Positions 23,502 to 33,178 of a stretch of DNA of 49,970 nucleotides are shown here, piece after piece; within the stretch, counting starts at the first letter, position 1, and the number at the start of each line of letters is the position of its first letter. Location: positions 1 to 49,970 of the forward strand of contig NZ_NSIU01000015.1 of the NCBI RefSeq assembly GCF_002633015.1. Direction: 5' to 3'. Both the position numbers and the translations under genes were made by a program. The notes under the pieces were generated by a model that saw only the letters and a program-made list of their open reading frames with translations, was not told where the DNA came from and did no database searches. This DNA is from Sulfuricurvum sp. PD_MW2 (GTDB taxonomy: Bacteria > Campylobacterota > Campylobacteria > Campylobacterales > Sulfurimonadaceae).

Positions 23502-25142
23502 GTCCGAAATTTTTGAAGCTGCTGATTGAGTTCAGCGGTATTTTGATCGATACCGTTAGCAACGTGGGTGATGGAACTGATGCTTTGTGTATTTGAACAT
23601 GCGATCGAGTTGATCGAGTCGATTTTGGATGAGATGACTTGCATCCCGTTCATGATATTGAGAAGACCTTCGTTCGAATAGCGGACGCTTTGTGTTGCAA
23701 TACTCATCAAAGACGATGAAGTTTGAAGCATAACTTGAACCGCATTGGAGTCTTTTGAGACGACGATAATTGAACTAGCCGATTTATCCATTTTTTGGCT
23801 GGTGTGGGTAATCGCATCGACGATGGTACGGATCGTAATATTGATTTGAGCAAGGCTCTCTTGCGTCCGTTCCGCGAGTTTACGCACTTCATCCGCAACG
23901 ACGGCAAATCCTCTGCCGTGCTCTCCCGCACGTGCAGCTTCAATGGCTGCATTCAGCGCTAAAAGATTCGTTTGATCGGCAATCTCCCCGATAATATCGA
24001 GAACCCCTCGCACTTCTTGGGCACGGGCGGAGAGCTCTTTGAGATCGTTTGATAGGAGCTGTTGTGTTTGTGCCACGTTTTGAATATCGGTGTTCATCTG
24101 CAAAATCTGTTCACTGGCGTGTGAAAGCTGAGTGGATGCTTCGGTGATTTTTAGAGTGGTATCTTCTGCCGATACGGATGTGTTTTGAACAATATTCTGA
24201 AGAGTTCCGATTTGCGTATGGGTTTGCGATATATCCGAAGCGCTCATTTCTAATCTCCCTTTGATGAGCGTACAGACACTATTGAGTTCCTGTGCGGAAG
24301 AGATACTGCTATTGGATGCCATCTTCATACCGTTGAGTATTTTTTGCAGCGTGTCCATCGAATTGTTCATATCTTGAGCGGCAACGGCCAGTTCATCGCT
24401 CCCATCGGTTTCGATCCTCTCCAATAGATCGCCTGCTCGGAGATGCTGTGCCATTTTGGTCAGATTGGCAATATTTTTGAGGAGATATTTCGTAATAAAA
24501 TGCAAAACGATATGGACGAGGATCATCCCCAGAGGAAAGATGATCGCGATCAGCAGAATCGTTTTTTTAAACTCCTCTTGAGCAATGCTATAGAGATGAT
24601 TTGCATTGGCAATCTGTATTTCGATGAGTTCGTCTATTTTTGAACTTGCCGGGGAAATACTGTAGGGAAAATCACTTTGAAGCAGATCTAAAATCCCCAT
24701 TAGCTCCTTTTTTTCCATCGCTTGTTCCAATAAAATGATCGATCGGTCGGCCCGATCAATTATTTTATTGGTTTCGGCGAGCTGTTTTGTCTCATCCGGC
24801 GTCAATGTTCCGTTTGTATACTCTTTCCAATTATCGTTAAAAAGGGCATGTGATTTTTTTACTGCAAGGAGAGTCGACTCAAAATCGCCTACCCCTTAGA
24901 GAAAGATCGGTCGCTTTTAGGAGGATCTCTTTATCCAGGGCATTTTTACAGCTTCGGAGATTTTGAAGCGGTTGTAGACTTTGGGTATGGATGGTATTGA
25001 GGGAGGTATTGGATAAAAAAATTCCGATGACTCCGATGAGAATCGCCACCAGAGCAAACAATTGCGCCATCACAACAATCAGGGTAATCTTTTGCCGTAT
25101 AGAGAGTTTGGTAAATACCGATAATGATTTACGAGCCGTCAT
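23498..25142 (-). pseudogene. Methyl-accepting chemotaxis protein, split by a frameshift
   Basis: Two reverse-strand frames together make one ordinary chemoreceptor. The first (25142 to about 24879) gives the cytoplasmic N terminus, a membrane segment (about residues 19-45) and the start of a periplasmic four-helix-bundle domain. The second, open from just upstream of 24805 to 23498, gives the rest of that domain, a membrane segment, HAMP and the full signalling domain with the hairpin signature [20 protein letters not shown]. The break falls at a run of four C (24892-24895; G on the coding strand). Removing one base restores an uninterrupted frame through [13 protein letters not shown] into the second part. 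It is either a recent inactivating mutation, a phase-variable site or a sequencing error. As read, the receptor would lose its signalling half. Confidence 0.85.
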
Positions 25143-25221
25143 GCAAAACCTTCACTAAAAAAGTGCACAAGTTTAGATACGGATGGTTACGATACGATCA
25201 CATTACGGTTACCGGAATGTT

Positions 25222-25680
25222 TTAATACACTTGCTTATCCTCTTTGTTTTGCCATCGGGAAAACAACTCTTTGCCTTTCGCAGAATCGGTTGCTAAGAGT
25301 GTAATCGATGTTTCAGGATTGCGAATCATCGTATAAAAGATCCGATCATCAAATCCACCCTCTGCGGCATCATCCATCGACGAAGCATAATAGACGGTGG
25401 GAATCCGAGCCCAAAATATTGCCCCCATGCACATGGGACACGGGTAGCAGGAGGTGTATAAGATACAATCCGAAAGATCATGGGTTTGCAGCGTTTCTGA
25501 GGCTTTCCGGATCGCATTGATCTCGGCATGGGCAGTAGGGTCGTTGGTTGTGAGGACTTGATTGTGTGCCGATGCGATGATTTCATTGTTGCGAACGATC
25601 ACGGCACCAAAAGGACCGCCGTCTCCGTGTTCCATACCTTCTAAGGCTTCAAGGAGGGCTTGAGTCATCGGATTATTCAT
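25222..25680 (-). CDS. guaD: Guanine deaminase-like cytidine-deaminase-fold enzyme
   Basis: A 152-residue zinc deaminase. The start at 25680 overlaps the upstream membrane protein stop by 8 bases and gives a length close to GuaD of Bacillus (156); a longer start at 25731 is possible. Zinc motifs are intact: THAEINAIRKA (His plus catalytic Glu) and SCYPCPMCMGAIFWAR (two Cys). GGPFGAVIV at the start and DDAAEGGFDDRIFY downstream are especially similar to guanine deaminase rather than to the tRNA deaminase TadA. It probably converts guanine to xanthine in the cytoplasm; other purine or nucleoside substrates cannot be excluded. Confidence 0.82.
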   Translation of the reverse strand: MNNPMTQALLEALEGMEHGDGGPFGAVIVRNNEIIASAHNQVLTTNDPTAHAEINAIRKASETLQTHDLSDCILYTSCYPCPMCMGAIFWARIPTVYYASSMDDAAEGGFDDRIFYTMIRNPETSITLLATDSAKGKELFSRWQNKEDKQVY

Positions 25681-26254
25681 GAGATGGGGCCGTATCTTCT
25701 GCAACAAAACGGTGTTCGAAATTAAAGACATTCATTTCGATGACAAAGAAAGAGAGTATCCATAAAAAAGCATCATAAAAATCAAGTGCTTCCCCTTGTA
25801 TTCCCCAAATAACCGCAAACATAAACAATGCTCCATAGAGGGTGAATTTGAGGATATTTCGCACCGTCCATTCGCTTTTAGCGTAGTGTCCGGGAAAGTA
25901 GATGTCGTATTGCAGTACCAAGATGACAAAAATCCATGTCAGAGAGTTGATGAAATCAAGCCATTCCGCTTCGATAAAATAGCTGTAGCACGAGAATAAA
26001 ACAACACTGTAGCCAAAAAAGCTCAATATACTAATGATCCCTTTTTCGATAAAGCTCCAGTGTTCTTCATTGAGATGATAGGTTTCCCACTCAAAGAGGG
26101 CGAGAATCACAACCCATGCCGCCGTTTCTATCGTTTCTGTGAACGTTCCATTGATGGCGAAGAGATAAATATTGAACGTTAGCAGGGCATAGATCATGTA
26201 TTTAAACAGGATAAATTGTCCTGTTTTGGTTGTGAAGAGACGATGTGCCGTCAT
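25673..26254 (-). CDS. Small multipass membrane protein of unknown function
   Basis: A 193-residue protein with about five or six membrane segments rich in aromatic residues (for example FILFKYMIYALLTFNIYLFAI and TWIFVILVLQYDIYF). The start at 26254 shares a base with the peptidase stop (TAATG); an ATG five codons earlier is an alternative. Acidic and histidine residues between segments (WETYHLNEEHW, FPGHYAKSEW) are notable. No family is recognised. It sits between an M15 peptidase gene and a guanine deaminase-like gene in a three-gene overlap-coupled operon. Confidence 0.65.
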   Translation of the reverse strand: MTAHRLFTTKTGQFILFKYMIYALLTFNIYLFAINGTFTETIETAAWVVILALFEWETYHLNEEHWSFIEKGIISILSFFGYSVVLFSCYSYFIEAEWLDFINSLTWIFVILVLQYDIYFPGHYAKSEWTVRNILKFTLYGALFMFAVIWGIQGEALDFYDAFLWILSFFVIEMNVFNFEHRFVAEDTAPSHE

Positions 26255-27015
26255 TATTTTTCTTTGCATGAAGATACTAAAAGTTCAGGACGGTATTCAA
26301 AATGCATCGTATCGTAGTGATACCATCGCCCCCCCCAAATCCAGCCGTGTTTTTCAAAGATCCGTACGATAGAGAGAGGCATTGTATTACGATAGCCGAT
26401 ATGTGCCGTCTCTGAAGGTGCTTCATCTTTCCAATATTGGGTTTTTGTCGGAGCCAGATCGATCGCGATTCCAAAACTGTGCATGGAGAGACGATCGGTG
26501 TCTTTGATAACGCGGTAACAATACGTCGTAGCCCCCTCTGCCCAGATGCGATCACGTTTTGGCAACGCAGCAATCTCCTGTCCGATCGCATAGAGCGTTG
26601 TATCGGCATCGCCTACTTTATTGACCGGAAGCTTGATAGAACCTTTGAGGGTCGGCCAGCTGATCGACACCAGATTTTTCTCAATGGCTTGTTTGTCTTT
26701 GCCGTAGAGGGCTTGGAAAAAAGGTTGATAGCGCAATCGTCCCGGATCAAAAAGATACGGCGGCGGGGTATCGATACCTCCCGCATCATAGCGCTGGGAG
26801 AGTTGAGTCTCTAAATCGGCATTGTTGATTTTCTCGTCCCAGGATGATTTTGCAGTAGGGGTTCGGTAGGGTAGTTTGAGTCCATTTTTGAGGACAATAC
26901 TCTCTTTGTCGGCAGAAGTGATCAACGCCGGATAGGCATCCACGTAGCATTGGGGATTTGCCCAAAGATGGGTAAGTAGTAACGCAGAAGCGGTGAAAAG
27001 GGTAAATGGACGCAT
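26254..27015 (-). CDS. Exported M15-family peptidase (D-Ala-D-Ala carboxypeptidase-like)
   Basis: A 253-residue protein with a signal peptide (to about residue 19, HLWA) and a strong ribosome-binding site (GGAGG). The C-terminal 100 residues match the VanY/CwlK-type M15 zinc peptidases: MHSFGIAIDLAPT supplies the His and Asp zinc ligands, and WYHYDTMHFEYRPELL the third histidine in the typical HFE-type ending. The N-terminal part contains DAYPALITSADKESIVLKNG and a YDAGG-type segment found in relatives. It likely trims peptidoglycan stem peptides in the periplasm. Confidence 0.82.
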   Translation of the reverse strand: MRPFTLFTASALLLTHLWANPQCYVDAYPALITSADKESIVLKNGLKLPYRTPTAKSSWDEKINNADLETQLSQRYDAGGIDTPPPYLFDPGRLRYQPFFQALYGKDKQAIEKNLVSISWPTLKGSIKLPVNKVGDADTTLYAIGQEIAALPKRDRIWAEGATTYCYRVIKDTDRLSMHSFGIAIDLAPTKTQYWKDEAPSETAHIGYRNTMPLSIVRIFEKHGWIWGGRWYHYDTMHFEYRPELLVSSCKEK

Positions 27016-27117
27016 GATTTCCTCCGATAATGGGTGTTATTTTAGCGCATCTTTTACTTCACAATCACTTCACAGCGCTTTGTCATGATGATACGATCTA
27101 AACAATAGGAGTTTCCT

Positions 27118-27435
27118 ATGAAAAAAATACAACCGTGGGTAGTGATAATGAGCACTACCGTTTTATTCGTATCAAGTGCTCAGGCCGGTCATTATGATCG
27201 GGGCGATAGATATGAACGCCATGAGAGAATGTCTCATCATCGTGGAGGCAATTGGGTTGTTCCTCTTGTCATCGGCGGAGTCCTTGGGTATGCACTCTCT
27301 GAACCGCGCCGCGATACAATCAGCTATGTTCAGAGTAACCCTGTCGTTTATGCACCGCAACCGATGTATCAGGAACAATGGGTTTATTTTAGCGATTGTG
27401 ATTGTCAGCGTAAAGTTTTGGTTCGGGTTCGCTAA
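27118..27435 (+). CDS. Small exported His/Arg-rich protein
   Basis: A 105-residue protein with a signal peptide (to about residue 22, SSAQA), a His/Arg-rich segment (HYDRGDRYERHERMSHHRG), one Gly-rich hydrophobic segment (VVPLVIGGVLGYALS) and a C-terminal part with an adjacent Cys pair (DCDCQRK). It resembles small periplasmic or envelope proteins with glycine-zipper segments, but no precise family is recognised. The start has TAGGAG. The 3' end overlaps the convergent PAS-GGDEF gene by 47 bases. Confidence 0.6.
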   Translation: MKKIQPWVVIMSTTVLFVSSAQAGHYDRGDRYERHERMSHHRGGNWVVPLVIGGVLGYALSEPRRDTISYVQSNPVVYAPQPMYQEQWVYFSDCDCQRKVLVRVR

Positions 27436-28783
27436 TACTCTTTTGTCTTTTGACTATATACATGGCGGTATCGGCGGCTTTGATAAGTGTATCGGACTCT
27501 TCCCCATCATCAGGGTAAAGGGCTACTCCGATACTGGCACGGGGATGAAGAACCAAGCCGGAGTTGATAATGACAGGTTCATAAATCGCTGTTTTGATCG
27601 CTTCATAAACGCTGTGGAGATGATCTTCCCCTTTGACCTCTTCGATCATAATGATAAATTCATCTCCCCCATAGCGGCAAACGGTATCGCTGTTGCGAAG
27701 ACATGAACGGATATTGTGTGTTATGCTCTGTAAGAGTTGATCTCCCACTTCATGCCCGTATGTATCATTCACCAGTTTGAAGTCGTTCAAATCGATAAAA
27801 TAGATGGCCAGTTGCTCTTGTTTTCGTTTGGCGCGGTTCATTGCGTGTTCGAGCCGATCGTACAGCGTGGCACGATTAATAGCTCCGGTCAGAGGGTCAT
27901 GTTGAACACGATAGGTGAGATCATCCACATGCGATGTGATGTAACTGATATCATGAAGATTGGCGATATAGCTGATAAGACGATTTCGGTGGTAGAGTGC
28001 GGTGATAGTAATGCTGAAAACTTTTTCTCCGGACCGTGATTTTTTTTCAATTTTGCCTCGCCATGTATGGTTGGCATCAAATTGCGAGAGGATAGCGTTA
28101 AAAGCCAAGGCTTCTTTAAAAAGATATTTGCCAATATGCATACCGTAAAGTTCTCCTTGGTCTTCAAGCGCAAGTGCAAAAAATCGTGAATTGGCAAACT
28201 CGATAAGCCCTTTATGATTGGTATAGAAGATGGCATCCCCGGCACTCTCCAAAGCACTGGAGCGTTTATGAAGTTCATCGAGCATTTTTTGGGAGTGGGT
28301 AATATCCTGTGCCATACAGAGAATATCTCCGTTTTCCAAAAGACGATTGCGCCATTCGCAAAAAATTTCACGATGGTCATGCGTTAAATTATAATTTTTT
28401 GAGTAGCTTATCCCATCTTTGGATGCTTTTTTTAAAACAGTATATACATGCGTTTTATCGAAGTTCGGAACGATCAACTCAATAATATTTTTCTCATTTG
28501 CATCATCTTCGCTCCATCCAAAAATTGTTTCAGCAGCCTGATTCCATTCGATGATAGAGTGTTTCGAATTTACAACAATGAGGGCAACGGGAGAATCGCT
28601 AAAAAATTGTCTGTAACGATTTTGATTTTTAATAAGACGGCGATTTAAAACGAGTGAATGGGTAATCCATAAAGCCAAAACGGCAATCAGTGCAGGAATG
28701 GCGAAAATTTCTATCACAACGGAAAAAGGGAGAGAAACCGTACATGATGTAGGGTATGAAAACAATGTATCCGGTAGGAGCAT
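27389..28783 (-). CDS. PAS-PAS-GGDEF diguanylate cyclase
   Basis: A 464-residue protein with one membrane segment near residues 22-45, a PAS domain (about 55-170, PVALIVVNSKHSIIEWNQAAETIFGWSED), a second PAS (about 180-290) and a GGDEF domain (about 300-455). The active site is RYGGDEF with the metal-binding DLNDFKLVNDTYGH, so synthesis of c-di-GMP is expected. RNSD five residues before GGDEF is an intact inhibitory I-site. It is transcribed away from the CBS-GGDEF gene at 28952, and its end overlaps a small convergent gene. Confidence 0.9.
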   Translation of the reverse strand: MLLPDTLFSYPTSCTVSLPFSVVIEIFAIPALIAVLALWITHSLVLNRRLIKNQNRYRQFFSDSPVALIVVNSKHSIIEWNQAAETIFGWSEDDANEKNIIELIVPNFDKTHVYTVLKKASKDGISYSKNYNLTHDHREIFCEWRNRLLENGDILCMAQDITHSQKMLDELHKRSSALESAGDAIFYTNHKGLIEFANSRFFALALEDQGELYGMHIGKYLFKEALAFNAILSQFDANHTWRGKIEKKSRSGEKVFSITITALYHRNRLISYIANLHDISYITSHVDDLTYRVQHDPLTGAINRATLYDRLEHAMNRAKRKQEQLAIYFIDLNDFKLVNDTYGHEVGDQLLQSITHNIRSCLRNSDTVCRYGGDEFIIMIEEVKGEDHLHSVYEAIKTAIYEPVIINSGLVLHPRASIGVALYPDDGEESDTLIKAADTAMYIVKRQKSISEPEPKLYADNHNR

Positions 28784-28951
28784 ACAAAGAACATAGTAGA
28801 AATCATAAGAATTTGGGAAATCCTTTTGGCGGTTTTATGAATTATATTATGTTAAATATTATGATTATATTAAAAGTAGATTATAAAATTTACGTCGATT
28901 TGGGGTGGAAAGCGATACAATAAATAGACTAGTAAAGAGGAGATGTGTAAT

Positions 28952-30289
28952 ATGTTTTTTCCAACTCTTGGTTTAATCGCCACAACGGATGTCATTTCGG
29001 TTGATATCCATCAGAGTATCCAAGACGCGCTGAGCAAAATGCATCAGCATAACCATCGCAGTATTATTGTTGTTAATAAAACACTTCATTATATTATTAC
29101 GACAAAAGATATTATACGTCTCAAACTTTCCGGAGTTCCGTTTACTACATCTTTGTCAAAAGTCACTTTACGTCCATTGCCGCTCATCGATAAAGAGAGC
29201 AATATTATCAATGCGTTGAATCTCACCAATGATAGCGATGAACATATTTGTGTATGCAACAAAGACGGGAGTTTGTACGGTCTTGTGACAAACAGCGATA
29301 TTGTGGCGAGTGTCGATCCTCAAGTTGTTTTGGAATCATTGCAGATCGCTACTATTTTTGAAAAAAAGTACGGATATAAAAGCTTTTTGCCTGAGACTCC
29401 GATGGCTGAAATCTTGGATTACATGAAAGATTCACTGAGTGACTGTGTCATTATCCAAAAAGAAAATACTCCAGCAGGAATTCTCACTTCAAAAGATGTT
29501 TTGAAATTCATCGGAGAGGGTAATTCTCCTGAGGTGCCGGTATCGCAAGTGATGTCCTCTCCGGTAGAGATGCTGAGTGAGAAAGCGACGATTCAAGAAG
29601 GGTTGGAATATCTTAAAAATCGTCATTTCAAGCGAATCGTCGTAACCAATGATGAGGGGGATGTGGTAGGAATCGTTACACAGCAGGATTTGATTTCACG
29701 AACCTATTTGAAATGGTCACAGCTCATGCAGGATCATTTCAAACAGTTTGAAGAAATTACCCAAATTTTGCAGCAAAAAAACCGTCATTTAACACAATTG
29801 GCAACCAAAGATGCTTTGACCGAAATCCATAATCGGCATATGTTCGCGGAACTTTTCGCGCAAGAACGCTCGATTGCAAAGCGACAGGGGACAAAGCTGG
29901 CTTTGATGATGATCGATCTGGATCATTTCAAACAGGTGAATGATACGTACGGTCATAATATCGGAGATTATGTGTTAAAACATTTTGTCTCTCTTGTGGT
30001 CTCTACCATCCGTGAAGCTGACTTATTCGCCCGATGGGGGGGAGAGGAATTTGTATTGCTGTTGAGAAATGTAGGGTGTGAAGAGGGGTATTTGGTCGGA
30101 GAAAAAATCCGTAATTTAATTGAGTCGCACCCCTTTGATGAGGTAGGAAGGGTAACCTGCAGCATTGGAGTTACCGAAGTCTCTCCTGAGGATTCGTTGA
30201 TCGATGCGATTGAACGAGCCGATAATGCATTGTATGCGGCCAAAGACGGCGGACGCAACCGTACGATTGCGTGTGAGATGCGAAAATGA
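28952..30289 (+). CDS. CBS-domain diguanylate cyclase
   Basis: A 445-residue cytoplasmic protein. The start at 28952 is preferred to an ATG at 28943 because the AGAGGAG site would overlap the earlier one. Two pairs of CBS domains (about 1-120 and 121-255; for example TTDVISVDIHQSIQDALSKMHQHNHRSIIVV and VSQVMSSPVEMLSEKATIQEGLEYL) suggest control by adenine nucleotides. A coiled linker leads into GGDEF (about 285-440) with DLDHFKQVNDTYGH, active site RWGGEEF and I-site READ. Its stop overlaps the next start (ATGA), coupling it to a CBS-PAS-GGDEF-EAL protein. Confidence 0.9.
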   Translation: MFFPTLGLIATTDVISVDIHQSIQDALSKMHQHNHRSIIVVNKTLHYIITTKDIIRLKLSGVPFTTSLSKVTLRPLPLIDKESNIINALNLTNDSDEHICVCNKDGSLYGLVTNSDIVASVDPQVVLESLQIATIFEKKYGYKSFLPETPMAEILDYMKDSLSDCVIIQKENTPAGILTSKDVLKFIGEGNSPEVPVSQVMSSPVEMLSEKATIQEGLEYLKNRHFKRIVVTNDEGDVVGIVTQQDLISRTYLKWSQLMQDHFKQFEEITQILQQKNRHLTQLATKDALTEIHNRHMFAELFAQERSIAKRQGTKLALMMIDLDHFKQVNDTYGHNIGDYVLKHFVSLVVSTIREADLFARWGGEEFVLLLRNVGCEEGYLVGEKIRNLIESHPFDEVGRVTCSIGVTEVSPEDSLIDAIERADNALYAAKDGGRNRTIACEMRK

Positions 30290-32808
30290 AAAAAAAACTT
30301 CTTCAATCGATACTTTCCAATAAAATAATGACGCTCAGAGTGAGCGATACGGTTGCGAAAGCTCTTGAATTAATGAGCGATTATGCTATTAGTTCGGTTG
30401 TCATCGCCGATAGCGAGAATCGTCCGATAGGGATTTTTACAGAACATGACGCGTTAAAAGTTGTAGCGGAGTCGATTAAAACCTCTACCCCGTTGGGGGA
30501 AGTGATGACACAAAATCCATTTTGTGTCGATCATATGATGGAAATACATGATGCATACGCTCTGATGGAAGAGAAACATTTCCGCCATTTGATTGTTGTG
30601 GATAGCGAAGAGCGGTTTGTTGGAGTGATCACGGAGGGGGATTTTCTTCGACATATCGGATTGGAACATTTAACAAAGTTTAAAATCGTTGCCGAGGCTA
30701 TGAGCGAGTCTCCTCTGATAGTAGAGCTAAAAACGAGTTTGAGCGAAGCGGCATTGTTGATGCAGGAGCGAAAGTGCGACTATGCGATCGTGTTAAACGG
30801 TTCCATCCCTATCGGCATTATCACGGAGCGTGATATCGCCCATCGATGTGTTTTGGATACTCATGTACAGGATGAAAAGGTTGAAAATCTCTTTCATCGT
30901 GAGATTTTAATCGTAAAAAAAGAGGTTCCCCTTCATCAGGCTGCATCCATGATGGAGGAACACGGCGTTCATCAATTGATTGTTGTGGATACGCAAGGAA
31001 AACTCACCGGTATCCTCACCCGTCACGATGTTCTTCATGCGGTACACGGTGCGTATTTTGAATATCTGATCCGTGTAATCGATGAGAAAAGTGCCGCAAT
31101 AGCGCGAATCAGTGAACGTAAACGGGTTATTCGCACGGAAAAAGAGGAAGTTGAAAAAAATGCAACCAAACTGCGTAAATTGTTTGAAGCGTTGCCGGAC
31201 GGTATTGTTTTAATCGATAATGCTACTCTCAAAGCAGTTGAATTTAATGAATCTGTACATGAGCATTTGGGATACAGTGCTGAAGAGTTTGCTCAATTAA
31301 ATGTATCCGATTATGAAGTTATTGAATCTCCAGATGTTACTCGACGAAGAGTTGACACGATTATGCGTGATGGAAGGGATAGTTTTGAGACGATCCATCG
31401 TACCAAAGATGGAAGATTATTGAATGTATGGGTTAATGCCGTTGCTGTTAAATTAGGGGAAAACTCCCATATTATTGCTGTTTATCATGATATTACAGAA
31501 CGTAAACAATACGAAGAGCGGCTTGAAACGCTTGCGAATTTCGATCCTCTCACCGGATTGGCAAATCGAGCTCTTTTTCAGGCACATCTTCAAAACTCTA
31601 TTGATAAAGCAAAGCGCAACGATACTCAGATCGCCTTGCTGATGTTTGATTTGGACCGTTTTAAAGACATTAATGACAGCTATGGCCACGGTGCGGGAGA
31701 TGAGCTGCTTCAAATGGCGGCACAACGGTTTTCGACCCGTTTGCGAGACGGTGATTTGATTGCTCGGCTCGGGGGAGATGAGTTTGCCGTCGTGATTGAA
31801 AATATAGGTCGTCTTGAGGATGCCGGCAAGCTTGCCGAAGAGATGATTATCGCTTTATCCGAAGAGTACCGTCTTTCCGAAGGGGAAGTGATTCATGTAG
31901 GATCGAGTGTAGGTATCGCGATTTATCCTGATAACGGAGAAGATGCGGCTATTTTATTGCAGCATGCGGATGCCGCACTCTATAAAGCCAAATCTGAAGG
32001 ACGCAGCGGATACAGATATTATACGGATGAACTGACAGATTCTGCACGGCGTAGGATTGAATGTGAAACACGGTTGCGTAGTGCCGTCAGGAATCAAGAA
32101 TTTCAAGTGTATTATCAACCTCAAGTTCACATACAAACCGGAAGAATTGTAGGTGCGGAAGCATTGATCCGATGGAATGACCCAGAACGAGGGGTGATCT
32201 CTCCCGCCGTTTTTATCCCGATAGCCGAAGAGACCGGATTAATCGGCGAGATCGGTGAGTGGGTATTAAATGAGACGTGTCGACAAGGAAAAATTTGGGT
32301 AGATCAGGGGCATAGATTGACCTTAGCAGTTAATCTTTCAGCGCATCAGGTACGCCATCAAAATATTCCCAATATGGTTGAAAATGCTTTGAAAAAAACC
32401 GGTTATCCTGCCGATCGATTAGAATTGGAACTGACTGAAAGTGCTCTGATGCAGCGGGAAGAGGAGACGGTTTCGATGCTCCATAGTCTTCGAGCGCACG
32501 GGATAAGGCTCGCCATCGATGATTTTGGTACAGGGTATTCGTCCCTCTCGTATTTAAAGCGGTTTCCGATAGATGTACTCAAAATTGATAAAAGCTTTGT
32601 GGATGATATCCCCTATGAGAATGATGACATGGCGATTGTCAGTGCGATTATTGCGATGGGGCATGCATTGGGCTTTCAGATTTTGGCCGAGGGGACGGAG
32701 CGGATTGAGCAGATCGAGTTTTTGAAACAACTCAACTGCACAATGTATCAGGGATACTTTAAAAGTCCACCGGTTCCGGCCGAGGAGTTTGAAAAACTCC
32801 TCGCGTAA
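30286..32808 (+). CDS. CBS-PAS-GGDEF-EAL bifunctional c-di-GMP enzyme
   Basis: An 840-residue cytoplasmic protein. Order: four CBS repeats (1-255), helical linker, PAS (about 295-410), GGDEF (about 425-575, DLDRFKDINDSYGH, RLGGDEF, I-site RDGD) and EAL (about 590-840). The phosphodiesterase site looks intact: EALIRWND, NLSAHQVR, ELTESAL, DDFGTGYSSLSYL and KIDKSFVDD. It may therefore both make and break c-di-GMP, with adenine nucleotides and a PAS ligand setting the balance. It is translationally coupled to the CBS diguanylate cyclase upstream, and the shared CBS architecture suggests heterodimers. Its last codons form a 10-bp perfect hairpin. Confidence 0.92.
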   Translation: MKKKLLQSILSNKIMTLRVSDTVAKALELMSDYAISSVVIADSENRPIGIFTEHDALKVVAESIKTSTPLGEVMTQNPFCVDHMMEIHDAYALMEEKHFRHLIVVDSEERFVGVITEGDFLRHIGLEHLTKFKIVAEAMSESPLIVELKTSLSEAALLMQERKCDYAIVLNGSIPIGIITERDIAHRCVLDTHVQDEKVENLFHREILIVKKEVPLHQAASMMEEHGVHQLIVVDTQGKLTGILTRHDVLHAVHGAYFEYLIRVIDEKSAAIARISERKRVIRTEKEEVEKNATKLRKLFEALPDGIVLIDNATLKAVEFNESVHEHLGYSAEEFAQLNVSDYEVIESPDVTRRRVDTIMRDGRDSFETIHRTKDGRLLNVWVNAVAVKLGENSHIIAVYHDITERKQYEERLETLANFDPLTGLANRALFQAHLQNSIDKAKRNDTQIALLMFDLDRFKDINDSYGHGAGDELLQMAAQRFSTRLRDGDLIARLGGDEFAVVIENIGRLEDAGKLAEEMIIALSEEYRLSEGEVIHVGSSVGIAIYPDNGEDAAILLQHADAALYKAKSEGRSGYRYYTDELTDSARRRIECETRLRSAVRNQEFQVYYQPQVHIQTGRIVGAEALIRWNDPERGVISPAVFIPIAEETGLIGEIGEWVLNETCRQGKIWVDQGHRLTLAVNLSAHQVRHQNIPNMVENALKKTGYPADRLELELTESALMQREEETVSMLHSLRAHGIRLAIDDFGTGYSSLSYLKRFPIDVLKIDKSFVDDIPYENDDMAIVSAIIAMGHALGFQILAEGTERIEQIEFLKQLNCTMYQGYFKSPPVPAEEFEKLLA
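32781..32803 (+). terminator. Perfect hairpin inside the 3' end of the EAL gene
   Basis: CGAGGAGTTT (32781-32790) pairs perfectly with AAACTCCTCG (32794-32803) around a 3-base loop, ending just before the stop codon. A short T-rich stretch follows after the stop (GTTATTTTAG). It probably protects or terminates the transcript between convergent genes. Confidence 0.5.
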
Positions 32809-32811
32809 AGG

Positions 32812-33102
32812 TTATTTTAGAGAATCAACATACGTTGCAATGGTGCTTAGCTCACTGTCGCTAAGTGCTGTAACAGTCCCTTGCATCAATGCTTTTTGAT
32901 CTCCGCCGAAAGTCCCTTTTTTGTAGCCTGTTAGTTTGGCTAGCGCTCCGCTTCCTCCTGCAATCGCTTTTCCGGAAATAGACGCTTCTTTTCCATCTAT
33001 TCCATGACATTCAGCGCACTTGGCACCATAGAGTTTTGCACCATCTGCCGCACACAATACCGATGCGAGTCCTAGAACCGATAAAACCAATAATTTTTTC
33101 AC
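32812..33102 (-). CDS. Small periplasmic monohaem cytochrome c
   Basis: A 96-residue class I cytochrome c. GTG at 33102 is the likely start, with an AAGGAGG site ahead and a short signal peptide directly after it (KKLLVLSVLGLASVLCA); the longer frame up to 33195 starts without these. The haem motif is CAECH, and the axial methionine is probably in ALMQGTVTALS. The C-terminal helix LSTIATYVDSLK is typical. It is a soluble electron shuttle similar to cytochrome c553 and could serve the molybdoenzyme's cytochrome domain or a cbb3 oxidase. Confidence 0.9.
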   Translation of the reverse strand: MKKLLVLSVLGLASVLCAADGAKLYGAKCAECHGIDGKEASISGKAIAGGSGALAKLTGYKKGTFGGDQKALMQGTVTALSDSELSTIATYVDSLK

Positions 33103-33178
33103 CCTTTTTTCCTCCTTTTGTCTGATTGAATCATTGTAGCACAAAATGCATATCTCTATTTCAATCCTATCGATGCTA

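Noticed and set aside
24892-24895. Phase-variable homopolymer in the chemoreceptor
   Set aside because: A run of only four bases is too short to be a typical slippage tract; mutation or sequencing error is more likely.
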